A stretch of 64,000 bases of DNA from Anaerolineales bacterium UBA2317 (lineage in GTDB: Bacteria; Chloroflexota; Anaerolineae; Anaerolineales; Villigracilaceae). The stretch is taken from NCBI GenBank assembly GCA_002345215.1, contig DDVH01000019.1, positions 67,865 to 131,864 on the forward strand, read 5' to 3'. The notes under the pieces were generated by a model. That model saw nothing but the letters and a program-made list of their open reading frames with translations. It was not told the origin of the DNA and ran no database searches. How positions within the stretch are numbered: the stretch's first letter is position 1; each line of letters begins with the position of its first letter. This document shows, piece by piece, positions 45,212 to 53,873 of the stretch. The position numbers were made by a program, and so were the translations under genes.

Positions 45212-45217
45212 TACAAT
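45212..45217 (+). promoter_or_regulatory. -10 box of rsmI
   Basis: TACAAT 6 nt before the ATG at 45224, no Shine-Dalgarno. Confidence 0.45.
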
Positions 45218-45223
45218 AACCAA

Positions 45224-46048
45224 ATGGGAACTTTGTATCTCGTGGCAACCCCAATTGGCAACCTTGAAGATATGAATCCGCGTGGCGTGCGAATTTTGTA
45301 TGAGGCACTTCTGATTGCCGCTGAAGATACCCGCCACACAAAAATTTTGCTCGACCATTTCAAAATCAAAACCGCATACACCAGTTATTTTGAACACAAC
45401 AAAATCAACAAACTGGATTTAATCCTCGATACACTTTCACAAGGCGATGTTGCTTTGGTCTCTGATGCAGGCACACCGGCGATTAATGACCCCGGCTACG
45501 AACTCGTGAAAGCCGCGCTCGCCTCAGGCTTTGACGTTCGACCTGTTCCCGGACCCTCAGCACCGATCTCCGCTTTGACCGTCTCCGGCTTACCGACAGA
45601 TTCATTTTTATATCTCGGTTATCTTCCACATAAAAAAAGTGAAAGAAAAAAATCTCTTTCAGAAATTTCTGAACAACCTTACACATTGATTTTTCTAGAA
45701 TCTCCACATCGTTTAATAGATTCACTTGCAGATATTCAAGAAACATTAGGCAATCGTCAAATTTGCATTGCGCGTGAGATGACCAAAATGTACGAAGAAT
45801 ATTTTCGTGGAAGTGTAAGTGATGGGATTAAATATTTTGAATCCAAAGAACCACGTGGGGAATTTACACTCGTTATTGAAGGAAAGAAGAAAGAAGAAGT
45901 AGAAAAGTGGACGGAAGAAGAACTACTGAAAGCGATTAAGAAAGAATTGAAGAAAGATAAATCCGCAAAAGAGATTTCAGTTGAGTTGGCTGAATCTAGT
46001 GGTTGGAATAAGAAAGAAATTTATAATTTAATTAACTCAATAAAATGA
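45224..46048 (+). CDS. rsmI: 16S rRNA (cytidine(1402)-2'-O)-methyltransferase
   Basis: 274 residues. LYLVATPIGNLEDM at the start, AEDTRHTKILLDHF, LVSDAGTPAINDPGYELV and VPGPSAPISAL are diagnostic of RsmI. It methylates the ribose of C1402 in 16S rRNA using SAM. The C-terminal 50 residues are unusually Lys/Glu-rich. Its stop overlaps the start of the DUF4365 gene (ATGA). Confidence 0.94.
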   Translation: MGTLYLVATPIGNLEDMNPRGVRILYEALLIAAEDTRHTKILLDHFKIKTAYTSYFEHNKINKLDLILDTLSQGDVALVSDAGTPAINDPGYELVKAALASGFDVRPVPGPSAPISALTVSGLPTDSFLYLGYLPHKKSERKKSLSEISEQPYTLIFLESPHRLIDSLADIQETLGNRQICIAREMTKMYEEYFRGSVSDGIKYFESKEPRGEFTLVIEGKKKEEVEKWTEEELLKAIKKELKKDKSAKEISVELAESSGWNKKEIYNLINSIK

Positions 46049-47667
46049 AAAAACTACCCAAACGTCCTATTTCACATATTCTAGAAGAAGATTCCTTAAA
46101 ATTTGTTAAGCGTACTTTTCCTAAAGAATGGATTGTTGAAGAAATAAAAAATGATTACGGTGTTGACCTTGAACTAGAAATAGTTGAAAATGAAGAAGTT
46201 ACAGGTGCACATTTTCTCATACAGTTAAAATCTTCAAATAGCTTAGTTATTAATAAAAAGGGATTTATTTCTCACTCCTGCAAAACCAGTACTTTACAAT
46301 ATTTTCTTGAAAGACCCGAGTTGTTTATTTACTTGGTTTATGATTCTATAAATGATATAGGGTATTGGATTTGGATACAAGATTTTTTGAGAGCCCAACC
46401 TTCTCCAGACTGGAAAAAACAACAAACATTCACAATAAAAATCCCAAAAGATAATGTTTTGAATAACCTTTCAATTGAAAGCATAAAAAAACGTGTATTG
46501 AAAAATCATGAGAAAGGGAAATTAATAAATACAATTGAAACACTAGATCATCCAGGAATTAGATATGGGGTTGAATTTAATGAAAATACTACTGTAATAA
46601 GTGCTTATTCAAAATATCCTGGTGCTGAGTTGGATTATCCTCTTAACTTTGGTCTTACTCTAAATTTTGATGAGAGTGAAGAAGGGAAAAAAACTAAAAA
46701 GGCTTGGGAAGATGCATTTAAAAAAGGAACCAGAGCAGAAATAAAGGCACCATTTATTAAAGATTTTAAAATCCCTAAAGAACTAGATTTTGACAGCCTG
46801 CTTTTTGAAGACGAGTTTAAGCCTGACGGTCTTATAATACAGCCTTTAAAGAGGGACAGAAAGTTTCTTGCAAAAATTGAGGTTTTTAATAAGAAAGATG
46901 AACTCGTAGCAGAAGTGCCTTATATTGAGTTTAGAGAAGTACGTTATGGTAGTGACGAAGTATTAATGTCTAATGATCACCAACCAATTCCAGCAAAATT
47001 CTCTTTACTAACAAAAATTCCAGAACGAGAATGTATACTTTCCTTCCAATTAAATCATATGGGATGGAATGTTTCCCAAGTAAAAAGCATCATGGATCTT
47101 GAAAAATCCTTTGCATTAGGTGGGTGGTTGAATATAGTTCATTTAGATACTAATAGAGTATTAATGCGCTATGATTTTCCTGAAAATTTAATTTCTAAAC
47201 CATTAGAAGTACATATTGAAGTTGCTAATCACTTGACATTTATTCAAAATATTCTAAAAACAGATTTTTTGTGGCCGGACAAAATATCTATTGAGGAATA
47301 TCATCTATTAAAAGAGATAGTTGGTATCCTTAAAACAGGTGAAATTCTTAAAGGAAACAGTGTTAATTTTGGTTTTGATAAAATTTCAGCCCAAAATCTA
47401 GCTAAATACTTTTCAAAAAATGAGAAAATGAAATTTGTTTTTGATGGAAACCATGACAGCATAATCTTATTTGATAAGGAGATAAAACTTGGTTCAACTA
47501 GAGTCTTAATAGGATCTGCAAAACCTACTGAAACTACTATGAACAGACTTTCCTCTCTAGAAACATTAAGTCATGACGAAATAGTGAAAATTGAACTGGA
47601 AGTAGATGATCCGGGTGTTATTATTCAATATTTAGAATGGCTACCTAAAAACAAAAACGGAGAATAA
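46045..47667 (+). CDS. DUF4365 domain protein (putative PD-(D/E)XK fold)
   Basis: 540 residues. The N-terminal part (EEDSLKFVKRTFPKEWIVEE, DYGVDLELEIV, FLIQLKSS) matches DUF4365, whose D...E-x-K-like pattern suggests a restriction-like nuclease fold. The rest is unrecognised. The gene is visibly more AT-rich than rsmI and the S10 peptidase gene on either side, yet it overlaps rsmI by 4 nt. It may be an acquired gene read through from rsmI. Function is unknown; a defence role would be speculation. Confidence 0.65.
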   Translation: MKKLPKRPISHILEEDSLKFVKRTFPKEWIVEEIKNDYGVDLELEIVENEEVTGAHFLIQLKSSNSLVINKKGFISHSCKTSTLQYFLERPELFIYLVYDSINDIGYWIWIQDFLRAQPSPDWKKQQTFTIKIPKDNVLNNLSIESIKKRVLKNHEKGKLINTIETLDHPGIRYGVEFNENTTVISAYSKYPGAELDYPLNFGLTLNFDESEEGKKTKKAWEDAFKKGTRAEIKAPFIKDFKIPKELDFDSLLFEDEFKPDGLIIQPLKRDRKFLAKIEVFNKKDELVAEVPYIEFREVRYGSDEVLMSNDHQPIPAKFSLLTKIPERECILSFQLNHMGWNVSQVKSIMDLEKSFALGGWLNIVHLDTNRVLMRYDFPENLISKPLEVHIEVANHLTFIQNILKTDFLWPDKISIEEYHLLKEIVGILKTGEILKGNSVNFGFDKISAQNLAKYFSKNEKMKFVFDGNHDSIILFDKEIKLGSTRVLIGSAKPTETTMNRLSSLETLSHDEIVKIELEVDDPGVIIQYLEWLPKNKNGE

Positions 47668-47669
47668 CA

Positions 47670-49145
47670 ATGGCAGACGAATCAAAAAACAAAGATAAAG
47701 ATGAAAAGAAAGATACCCCAAAAGATAACATTGTCACAACCAAACATTCGGTGAAAATTGGTGGCAAGACGATTAAATACACCGTCACCACTGGGACGAT
47801 GGTATTGAAAGAAGAGATTGTAGATAAAGACAAAGATGCCGAGGTTGAAAAACCACGCGCGCAAATTTTCTTTGTGGCATACACCCGTGATGACGTTAAA
47901 GATAAAGCCAAACGTCCGCTCACATTTTCCTTCAATGGTGGACCCGGTTCTTCATCTGTTTGGTTACATTTAGGTGTGTTAGGTCCAAGAAGAGTTGTGT
48001 TGACCAATGAAGGCGAAATGCCCAAGCCGCCTTTCAAATTAACGGATAATGAATTTTCTGTTTTAGATGAAACCGATTTGGTTTTCATTGACCCAATGAG
48101 TACTGGTTATAGCCGCCCGGTTGAAGGTGAAAAATCCAAAGAGTGGCATACTTTTACAAAAGATATTCAATCGGTTGGTGATTTTATTCGTTTATACACA
48201 ACGCGTTACAATCGTTGGCTTTCACCAAAATTTTTAGCAGGTGAATCATATGGCACAACACGCGCCGCAGGATTGTCCGGATATTTACAAGACCGTCATG
48301 GCATGATGTTAAACGGCTTGATGCTAATTTCTGTGGTGTTAGATTTCACCACCATAGATTTCAACCTCAACAATGATTTGCCGTTTATTTTGTTCGTACC
48401 TGCTTATGCGGCGACTGCTTGGTATCATAAAAAATTAAACTTCAAAGGCTCGTTGAAAGATGTGATAAAAGAAGCCGAAGCATTTGCAATGGGTGAATAT
48501 GCAACTGCTTTGCTCAAAGGCGCATCGTTGACTCCAGAAGAACGTGAAAACATTGTTCAAAAACTTTCACGTTATACTGGCATTTCAGAAGAATTTATTA
48601 GACGAAGCAACTTGAGAATTGAAGATAGACATTTCTTCAAAGAATTATTACGCGACCGCGGAAAAACTGTGGGTAGATTAGATAGCCGCTTCACAGGCAT
48701 TGACCGTTTAGGGGTTACTGAAACTATCGAATATGACCCTCTTTTCGCCCAAGTGAATGGACCGTATACTGCCGCGTTCAATGACTACATCCGCAGTGAA
48801 TTAAAATTTGAAACGGATTCGCCTTATGAAATTTTGAGTGAAAAAGTTTGGATGAATTGGTCATATAGTTATTTCCAAAACCAATACGTCAATGTCGCCG
48901 AGACGTTACGCCAAGCCATGACGTTCAATAAATACATGAAAGTCTTTGTAGCAAATGGATATTACGATTTAGGTACACCATACTCTGCAACCGAATATAC
49001 ATTTGACCATCTCGGTTTGGATGAATCATTGAGAAAAAATGTCAGTATGTATTATTATGATTCAGGTCACATGATGTATATTCACATGCCATCATTGAAA
49101 GCGATGAGAAATGATTTGGCAAAATTTATCAAGGATGCGAGTTAA
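47670..49145 (+). CDS. S10-like serine carboxypeptidase family protein
   Basis: 491 residues. FSFNGGPGSSSVWLHLGVLGP, the nucleophile GESYGTTRAAGL, the Asp in VANGYYDLGTPY and the His in DSGHMMYIH give the S10 catalytic triad. The N-terminus is highly charged with no signal peptide, so it should be cytoplasmic, unlike many S10 enzymes. It cleaves C-terminal residues of peptides. It starts 2 nt after the DUF4365 stop. Confidence 0.85.
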   Translation: MADESKNKDKDEKKDTPKDNIVTTKHSVKIGGKTIKYTVTTGTMVLKEEIVDKDKDAEVEKPRAQIFFVAYTRDDVKDKAKRPLTFSFNGGPGSSSVWLHLGVLGPRRVVLTNEGEMPKPPFKLTDNEFSVLDETDLVFIDPMSTGYSRPVEGEKSKEWHTFTKDIQSVGDFIRLYTTRYNRWLSPKFLAGESYGTTRAAGLSGYLQDRHGMMLNGLMLISVVLDFTTIDFNLNNDLPFILFVPAYAATAWYHKKLNFKGSLKDVIKEAEAFAMGEYATALLKGASLTPEERENIVQKLSRYTGISEEFIRRSNLRIEDRHFFKELLRDRGKTVGRLDSRFTGIDRLGVTETIEYDPLFAQVNGPYTAAFNDYIRSELKFETDSPYEILSEKVWMNWSYSYFQNQYVNVAETLRQAMTFNKYMKVFVANGYYDLGTPYSATEYTFDHLGLDESLRKNVSMYYYDSGHMMYIHMPSLKAMRNDLAKFIKDAS

Positions 49146-49148
49146 AAT

Positions 49149-49181
49149 AAACTTCCGAAGTCTTAAAGACTTCGGAAGTTT
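49149..49181. terminator. Terminator after the S10 peptidase gene
   Basis: 16-bp arms (49149-49164, 49166-49181) sharing CCGAAGTCT with the hairpin at 10374. The T tail is short (TTTG), so termination may be partial. Confidence 0.75.
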
Positions 49182-49196
49182 GAAGGTAGGAGCATT

Positions 49197-49503
49197 ATGT
49201 TTTACGCCACAGTTTGTATTCCAATGTTTGTATGGGTGATTGGTTTAATCTTCGCCATTGTGCGTTGGAAGCAATCACCACGAAAATCTATTCTGGTTTT
49301 AATCGGCTTGAGTATTATGTTGCTTGGCGGTTTAACGGATATTGCTCAAAACTATTTCGCAGCTCAAGCCCGACTCATGATGGATTACTTAAATCTGGCA
49401 TATATTCTTTCAATTGCTGGCGTGTTTTTTTGATACACTCGGTTGGGTGTTGTGTATTATCGCAATATTTATTCCTGATAAAAAAGAAGGTGAAACAAAG
49501 TGA
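49197..49503 (+). pseudogene. Small membrane protein interrupted by a frameshift at a T7 run
   Basis: ATG 49197 (GGTAGGAG upstream) opens a 78-codon frame with two to three membrane helices that ends at TGA 49431-49433, right after TTTTTTT (49425-49431). Removing one T restores a frame reading FFDTLGWVLCIIAIFIPDKK to TGA 49501-49503, which overlaps the GTG start of the next gene (GTGA). The hydrophobic continuation and the coupling overlap show that the longer frame is the ancestral one. It is either a true frameshift, a sequencing error in the homopolymer, or slippage. Confidence 0.72.
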
Positions 49504-50564
49504 ACTTAGACGATTTAGCATATTTCAAAAAACTTGATACGCTCAATATGCTTGGCGAAATTGATAATTTACCAAATCAATTAGGCGAAGCATGGGAGTT
49601 AGGTAAAACTCAGCCACTACTTTTTGAAAAACGAAATTATCAAAGCATTGTGATATGTGGACTCGGTGGTTCAGCCATCGGGGCAGACTTGGTTACCGCG
49701 TATGTGGCATCTACAATATCCATACCTGTGATTGTGCATCGTGATTACGGTTTGCCTGCGTTTGCCAAAGGAAAAGATGTGCTTGTCATTTGTTCATCAC
49801 ATTCTGGCAACACAGAAGAGACATTAAACTCGTTTGAAACTGCCGTTGCAAATGAATGTTCGATTGTGGCAATCTCCACTGGTGGTGAACTTGCAAAACT
49901 CGCAGGCGAGAAAAATATTCCAGTTTGGCGATTCAGCCATAACGGTCAGCCCCGAGCCGCTGTAGGTTTTTCATTCGGCTTGTTGTTGAGTCTATTAAGT
50001 CGAATGAATCTGATATCAAATCCAGAAGATGATTTAATCGAAGCGATTGACGCGATGAAAAAATCACAAGAGCATTTGAAAGCAGATGTATTAGCCGCAA
50101 ATAATCCTGCAAAAAGATATGCGGGGCAATTGATGGGGCGTTGGGTGACGGTGATGGGTGCGGGTTTGCTTGCGCCAGTGGCACGCAGATGGAAAGGGCA
50201 AATCAATGAAGTTGCCAAAGCCGCCGCGAATTTTGAATTTTTACCAGAAGCGAATCACAACACATTGGCTGGCACAATTAATCCGCAACAGACATTGAAT
50301 GCACACACCATGACATTATTTTTACGCGCCGCATCGGATAGTCGTCGTAATCGTTTGCGCTCGGATTTGACTCGTAAAACTTTTATGCTTGAAGGTTTGA
50401 ATACCGATTTTGTGGATGCACGCGGAAAATCTACACTTGCTCACATGTGGACGTTGATTTTGTTTGGCGATTACATGGCGTATTATTTAGCCATGGGCTA
50501 TGGTGTTGACCCAACACCTGTGGAAGCGTTAGTTAGATTCAAAGAAGAGATGTCGAAGAAGTAA
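49500..50564 (+). CDS. Bifunctional phosphoglucose/phosphomannose isomerase
   Basis: 354 residues, PGI/PMI (SIS-domain) type: ICGLGGSAIGADLV, VICSSHSGNTEETLNSF, LPEANHNTL with the catalytic Glu and His. It interconverts fructose-6-phosphate with glucose-6- or mannose-6-phosphate. The start is GTG 49500, with AGAAGGTG upstream, overlapping the stop of the frameshifted membrane gene. Such isomerases are shorter than classical PGI, as here. Confidence 0.9.
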   Translation: MNLDDLAYFKKLDTLNMLGEIDNLPNQLGEAWELGKTQPLLFEKRNYQSIVICGLGGSAIGADLVTAYVASTISIPVIVHRDYGLPAFAKGKDVLVICSSHSGNTEETLNSFETAVANECSIVAISTGGELAKLAGEKNIPVWRFSHNGQPRAAVGFSFGLLLSLLSRMNLISNPEDDLIEAIDAMKKSQEHLKADVLAANNPAKRYAGQLMGRWVTVMGAGLLAPVARRWKGQINEVAKAAANFEFLPEANHNTLAGTINPQQTLNAHTMTLFLRAASDSRRNRLRSDLTRKTFMLEGLNTDFVDARGKSTLAHMWTLILFGDYMAYYLAMGYGVDPTPVEALVRFKEEMSKK

Positions 50565-50574
50565 TAGTATTACT

Positions 50575-50609
50575 AAAGTGACAGTCACCTTTGAGGTGAC
50601 TGTCACTTT
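50575..50609. terminator. Bidirectional terminator
   Basis: 16-bp perfect arms (50575-50590, 50594-50609) around TTG, flanked by A and T residues. It serves the convergent isomerase and TetR genes. Confidence 0.9.
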
Positions 50610-50611
50610 TA

Positions 50612-51190
50612 TTACGCAAACTGTTCTAAATTAACAGCCACCAAAGGAAACGCTTCGTTCACGAATTTTTCGAGAGCGGGACGTTTTTTCATGTGACTAT
50701 AGTGTGAAGCCAAACCGTAAATTGCCCAAGTGGCAACTGTGGCGGGAATTTCTGTTGAGATTTTTGTTTTTGATTTGCTCAACCAAAACGATAGCAAATC
50801 AAAAATTTGTTTTTTGATTTGTGATTCAACCAACGACTCAAATTGTTGATGAGGTTGCGCACAGCTAGAATGAATGCCACTTAAAAATTCACACACTGCT
50901 AGAATTAAATTTCTCAAATTATCAGGGGAGTAATGACACGCATCTAACGTGCGTTTTTCAATTTCACGCCGAAACATTTGGCTAATAGAATAATCAAGCA
51001 AGGCGTATTTATCTTGAAAGTGGGAATAAAAGGTAGCCCGATTGATTTGAGCTTTATCAGTCACATCTTGCACAGAGATGCTTTCAAAATTTTTTTCAGC
51101 CAGTAAACTGCCGAAGGATTCAAGAATCAAGTTGCGGGTACGTTTGATGCGTGGGTCTAGTTTTTCTTTTTCTTTGGGGTTAATCAACAT
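50612..51190 (-). CDS. TetR family transcriptional regulator
   Basis: 192 residues. The helix-turn-helix is ISVQDVTDKAQINRATFYSHFQDKYALLDY; the C-terminal ligand domain is helical and of the AcrR/TetR_C type. It is divergent from the LUD-DoxX-VOC operon. Two related palindromes (51202-51220, 51274-51292) flank the shared promoter region, so it probably represses both itself and that operon. The inducer is unknown. Confidence 0.9.
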   Translation of the reverse strand: MLINPKEKEKLDPRIKRTRNLILESFGSLLAEKNFESISVQDVTDKAQINRATFYSHFQDKYALLDYSISQMFRREIEKRTLDACHYSPDNLRNLILAVCEFLSGIHSSCAQPHQQFESLVESQIKKQIFDLLSFWLSKSKTKISTEIPATVATWAIYGLASHYSHMKKRPALEKFVNEAFPLVAVNLEQFA

Positions 51191-51201
51191 TTTCGCTCCA
51201 G

Positions 51202-51220
51202 TGTTGCTTATCCAACAAAT
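51202..51220. promoter_or_regulatory. TetR operator 1
   Basis: TGTTGCTTATCCAACAAAT contains GTTG-N6-CAAC and lies 11 nt upstream of the tetR-type ATG. It matches operator 2 at 16 of 19 positions. Confidence 0.7.
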
Positions 51221-51235
51221 CTCATGTTTTGGTGG

Positions 51236-51264
51236 TTGACTGTGCTAGTACGAATTGGTACATT
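51236..51264 (+). promoter_or_regulatory. Promoter of the LUD-DoxX-VOC operon
   Basis: TTGACT (51236-51241), 17-nt spacer, TACATT (51259-51264). Operator 2 begins 9 nt after the -10 box, at the expected transcription start. Confidence 0.55.
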
Positions 51265-51273
51265 TACAACATC

Positions 51274-51292
51274 TGTTGTTTAGGCAACAAAT
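51274..51292. promoter_or_regulatory. TetR operator 2
   Basis: TGTTGTTTAGGCAACAAAT, again GTTG-N6-CAAC. It is positioned to block transcription of the divergent operon. Confidence 0.7.
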
Positions 51293-51349
51293 GTATATTA
51301 TCAGACAGTTTCAATACCGTCAAGCAAAATCTTAAAGGAGAAATTTTTA

Positions 51350-51985
51350 ATGGTAGCAAATGTTCAAGTTTCAGATAAATTATTTTCGGAAGTTGCTTCT
51401 GAAGAGCAAATCAAACGCACGGCACAAGCATTGGAAGCGAATGGAATCAAAACATTGATTGCAGAAAATGCCGAAGATGCCAAACGCTTATTTTTTGAAT
51501 TGGTGCCTGAAGGTTCAGAAGTATTTTTAGGTTCATCCGTAACGTTGGAAACATTGGGGATTCAAAAAGAAATTGATACATCAGGTCGTTTTGATGCACT
51601 TCGCCCCAAAATGTTTGCCATGAATCGTGAAACACAAGCGCGAGAGATTCGAAAATTAGTTGGCTCGCCAGATTATGCCGCAGGCAGTGTTCATGCTGTG
51701 ACTGAAGATGGGCATGTGTTGATTGCATCGAATACGGGAAGTCAACTTGGCGCGTATGCCAATAGTGCAGGCAAAGTGATTTGGATTGTCGGTGCTCAAA
51801 AATTTGTGAAGGATTTGAACGAAGGTTTGAAAAGAATTAATGAGTATGTTGTGCCACTTGAAGATGAACACATGCAAGCACTTTATAAAATCAACACAAA
51901 CTTAAGTAAATTGTTGATTATCAATAAAGAAGTAAAACCAAATCGTATCACCATGATTATTGTGAAAGAAAAAATTGGTTTCTAA
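51350..51985 (+). CDS. LUD domain protein (LutC/YkgG family)
   Basis: 211 residues. VFLGSSVTLETLGI, FDALRPKMFAMNRE, YAAGSVHAVTEDGHVLIASNTGSQLGAYA and the nearby VIWIVGAQKFV are typical of the LUD family. LutC helps lactate oxidation, but LutA and LutB are missing, so the role here is open. AAAGGAG precedes the ATG. It is the first gene of the TetR-controlled operon. Confidence 0.85.
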   Translation: MVANVQVSDKLFSEVASEEQIKRTAQALEANGIKTLIAENAEDAKRLFFELVPEGSEVFLGSSVTLETLGIQKEIDTSGRFDALRPKMFAMNRETQAREIRKLVGSPDYAAGSVHAVTEDGHVLIASNTGSQLGAYANSAGKVIWIVGAQKFVKDLNEGLKRINEYVVPLEDEHMQALYKINTNLSKLLIINKEVKPNRITMIIVKEKIGF

Positions 51986-52012
51986 AAATTATTTATTTCA
52001 GGAGAAAAGAAA

Positions 52013-52387
52013 ATGAATATCGCTTTATGGATTGTACAAGGATTATTAGCCGCGATGTATTTGATGGCGGGTCAAATGAAAGCATTTACACCTGCTAAAG
52101 TTCGTGCCAACCCACAAATGACTTGGGCGCAAGATAAAACTGATAATTACATTCGTTTTATTGGCGTTGCCGAATTGCTTGGTGCTATTGGTTTAATTGT
52201 GCCGTTGGTCACTGGTATTTTTCCGTGGCTTACTGTACTTGCCGCAATTGGTCTTGCATTAATTCAAGCATTAGCAATTTTCACTGTGCATGTGCCAAAG
52301 AAAGAATATCAAGTGATTCCTGTCAACATTGTTTTGCTCGCACTCGCTGTTTTTATCGCATTCGGACGTTTCAACTTATTTTCGTAA
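52013..52387 (+). CDS. DoxX family membrane protein
   Basis: 124 residues with four membrane helices; MYLMAGQMKAF and GVAELLGAIGLIVP follow the DoxX pattern. Members are linked to redox or thiol-stress handling, with no fixed reaction. AGGAGAA precedes the ATG, 27 nt after the LUD gene. Confidence 0.82.
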   Translation: MNIALWIVQGLLAAMYLMAGQMKAFTPAKVRANPQMTWAQDKTDNYIRFIGVAELLGAIGLIVPLVTGIFPWLTVLAAIGLALIQALAIFTVHVPKKEYQVIPVNIVLLALAVFIAFGRFNLFS

Positions 52388-52453
52388 TGGTTAGTGTGTC
52401 ACTCTGAGCAATAGTGAAGAGTGACATAAATTGGATTTATAATGATTAAAGAT

Positions 52454-53353
52454 ATGCAAACGACTCAAAAAACTTTTTCGCTTCATGCTGACGTGGGAGT
52501 TGGTGCTGTCACCTTGACAGTTGCCAATCTTGAGAATCAGATTCGCTTTTATCAACAAGCCCTCGGATTAAAACTTCAATCACAAGAAGGTAACAAAGCC
52601 ACCCTCGGTTCTGATAGTACAGCCTTATTGAATTTAATTGAAGAACCAAACTTGAAAAAATATCGCGGTGTGACGGGCTTATATCATTTCGCAATCTTAT
52701 TCCCGAACAGAAAAGAACTTGCCATTGCCATTGCAAGATTATTTGCAATCAAATATCGCAACTCACCAACTGACCATATTATGACCAAAACAACTTATCT
52801 TGATGACCCAGAAGGCAATGGCATTGAGTTATATGCCGAATCTCCAGAAGATGGCTCATGGACATTGAAAGATGGCAAATATGAAACTCGTCGCACAGAT
52901 GGCTCTTGGAGCGATGGACGCGAGCCATTAGATGTAAATGCTTTGTTTAGTCTCTTGAAAAAAGATGAAGATTTAAGTGTGCCTGTTCCGCCTGCAACAA
53001 AAATGGGACATGTCCATTTACACGTCCGTGATGTAGATGAGGCTGTGGATTTTTATCATAATGTCATTGGTTTTGATGTGATGGGTAATGTCAAAGATTT
53101 TCAAATGGCGTTTGTTTCAGCAGGTGGTTATCATCATCACGTTGGATTAAACACTTGGCAAGGCGTTGGTGCTCCACCTCCCCCAGCCGATGCAGTTGGT
53201 TTGAGATATTTCACAGTGGAATTTCCAAATCAAAAAGCATTGGATGATGCCATTGCCAATATTGATAAAGCTGGTGTTTCATATAACAAAACCGAAGAAG
53301 GCATTTTGTTGTATGACCCATCTCAAAATGGTGTGATGTTGAAGTTGAGATAA
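52454..53353 (+). CDS. Two-domain VOC (glyoxalase/dioxygenase) protein
   Basis: 299 residues, two vicinal-oxygen-chelate domains, CatE-like in layout. Domain 1: VGAVTLTVANLENQIRFYQQ ... GNGIELYAE. Domain 2: MGHVHLHVRDVDEAVDFYHN ... HHHVGLN ... NGVMLKLR. Domain 2 has two His positions, but the usual C-terminal metal Glu is replaced. In domain 1 the first His is a Thr. A complete metal site is therefore doubtful. ATG 52454 is preferred because TATAAT (52438-52443) overlaps the upstream ATG at 52442. Confidence 0.82.
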   Translation: MQTTQKTFSLHADVGVGAVTLTVANLENQIRFYQQALGLKLQSQEGNKATLGSDSTALLNLIEEPNLKKYRGVTGLYHFAILFPNRKELAIAIARLFAIKYRNSPTDHIMTKTTYLDDPEGNGIELYAESPEDGSWTLKDGKYETRRTDGSWSDGREPLDVNALFSLLKKDEDLSVPVPPATKMGHVHLHVRDVDEAVDFYHNVIGFDVMGNVKDFQMAFVSAGGYHHHVGLNTWQGVGAPPPPADAVGLRYFTVEFPNQKALDDAIANIDKAGVSYNKTEEGILLYDPSQNGVMLKLR

Positions 53354-53356
53354 CCG

Positions 53357-53387
53357 AACCACCGAGGTCTTGAAAACCTCGGTGGTT
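53357..53387. terminator. Terminator after the VOC gene
   Basis: 12-bp arms (53357-53368, 53376-53387) around a 7-nt loop, then TTTGTTTTG. It shares CCGAGGT with the hairpin after clpC. Confidence 0.87.
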
Positions 53388-53431
53388 TTTGTTTTGTATA
53401 ACCATTTTTAGTTAGGATTAATCTTAGTAAA

Positions 53432-53437
53432 TATAAT
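53432..53437 (+). promoter_or_regulatory. -10 box of the membrane-protein pseudogene
   Basis: TATAAT 10 nt before the ATG at 53448. Confidence 0.4.
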
Positions 53438-53447
53438 TCCAGCAACT

Positions 53448-53869
53448 ATGAATCTTAATTTCTCTAGCACAAATACCAATCAATTGAATCCATTAGGCGA
53501 TGAAGGCGCAACGGAAGTTTGTATTGCAAATATCAGCCCGAAGGAAAGAAAGAAGCGTTTGGATTTTGCAATCCGACAGGGTGTGATTGCGGTTGTGCTC
53601 TAGTCGCCTTGCTTTATTTTGATGTGCATGTGTTATGGCGATTGCCTCTGTTTTTTGTAATCGCCGCCGCAACCTCAAGTTATTTTCAGTGGCGAGACAA
53701 GACCTGAGTACTTCTTGCTCAGCGCAGTTTGCGCCACATGACTGATGAAAAAGAAAAAATTGAAGATGAAATTGTTGATGCACAAATCAAAAAGCAAGCA
53801 CGAAAAGTAATCATTAAAGGAAATTTGGTAGCCTTGGGGATTATGATCCTTGTGATGTTGATACCGTAA
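53448..53869 (+). pseudogene. Broken small membrane protein (frameshift plus in-frame UGA)
   Basis: From ATG 53448 the frame reads MNLNFSSTNTNQLN ... CIANISPKERKKRLDFAIRQ and ends at a TAG near 53601. In another frame the protein continues VALLYFDVHVLWRLPLFFV ... SYFQWRDKT, meets TGA at 53705-53707, then goes on in the same frame as VLLAQRSLRHMTDEKEKIED ... VALGIMILVMLIP to TAA 53867. The pieces add up to one protein of about 140 residues with three helices. From memory, similar Chloroflexota proteins have Cys at the TGA position. It is decayed by a 1-nt deletion and a nonsense codon, or poorly sequenced. Confidence 0.7.
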
Positions 53870-53873
53870 ATTT

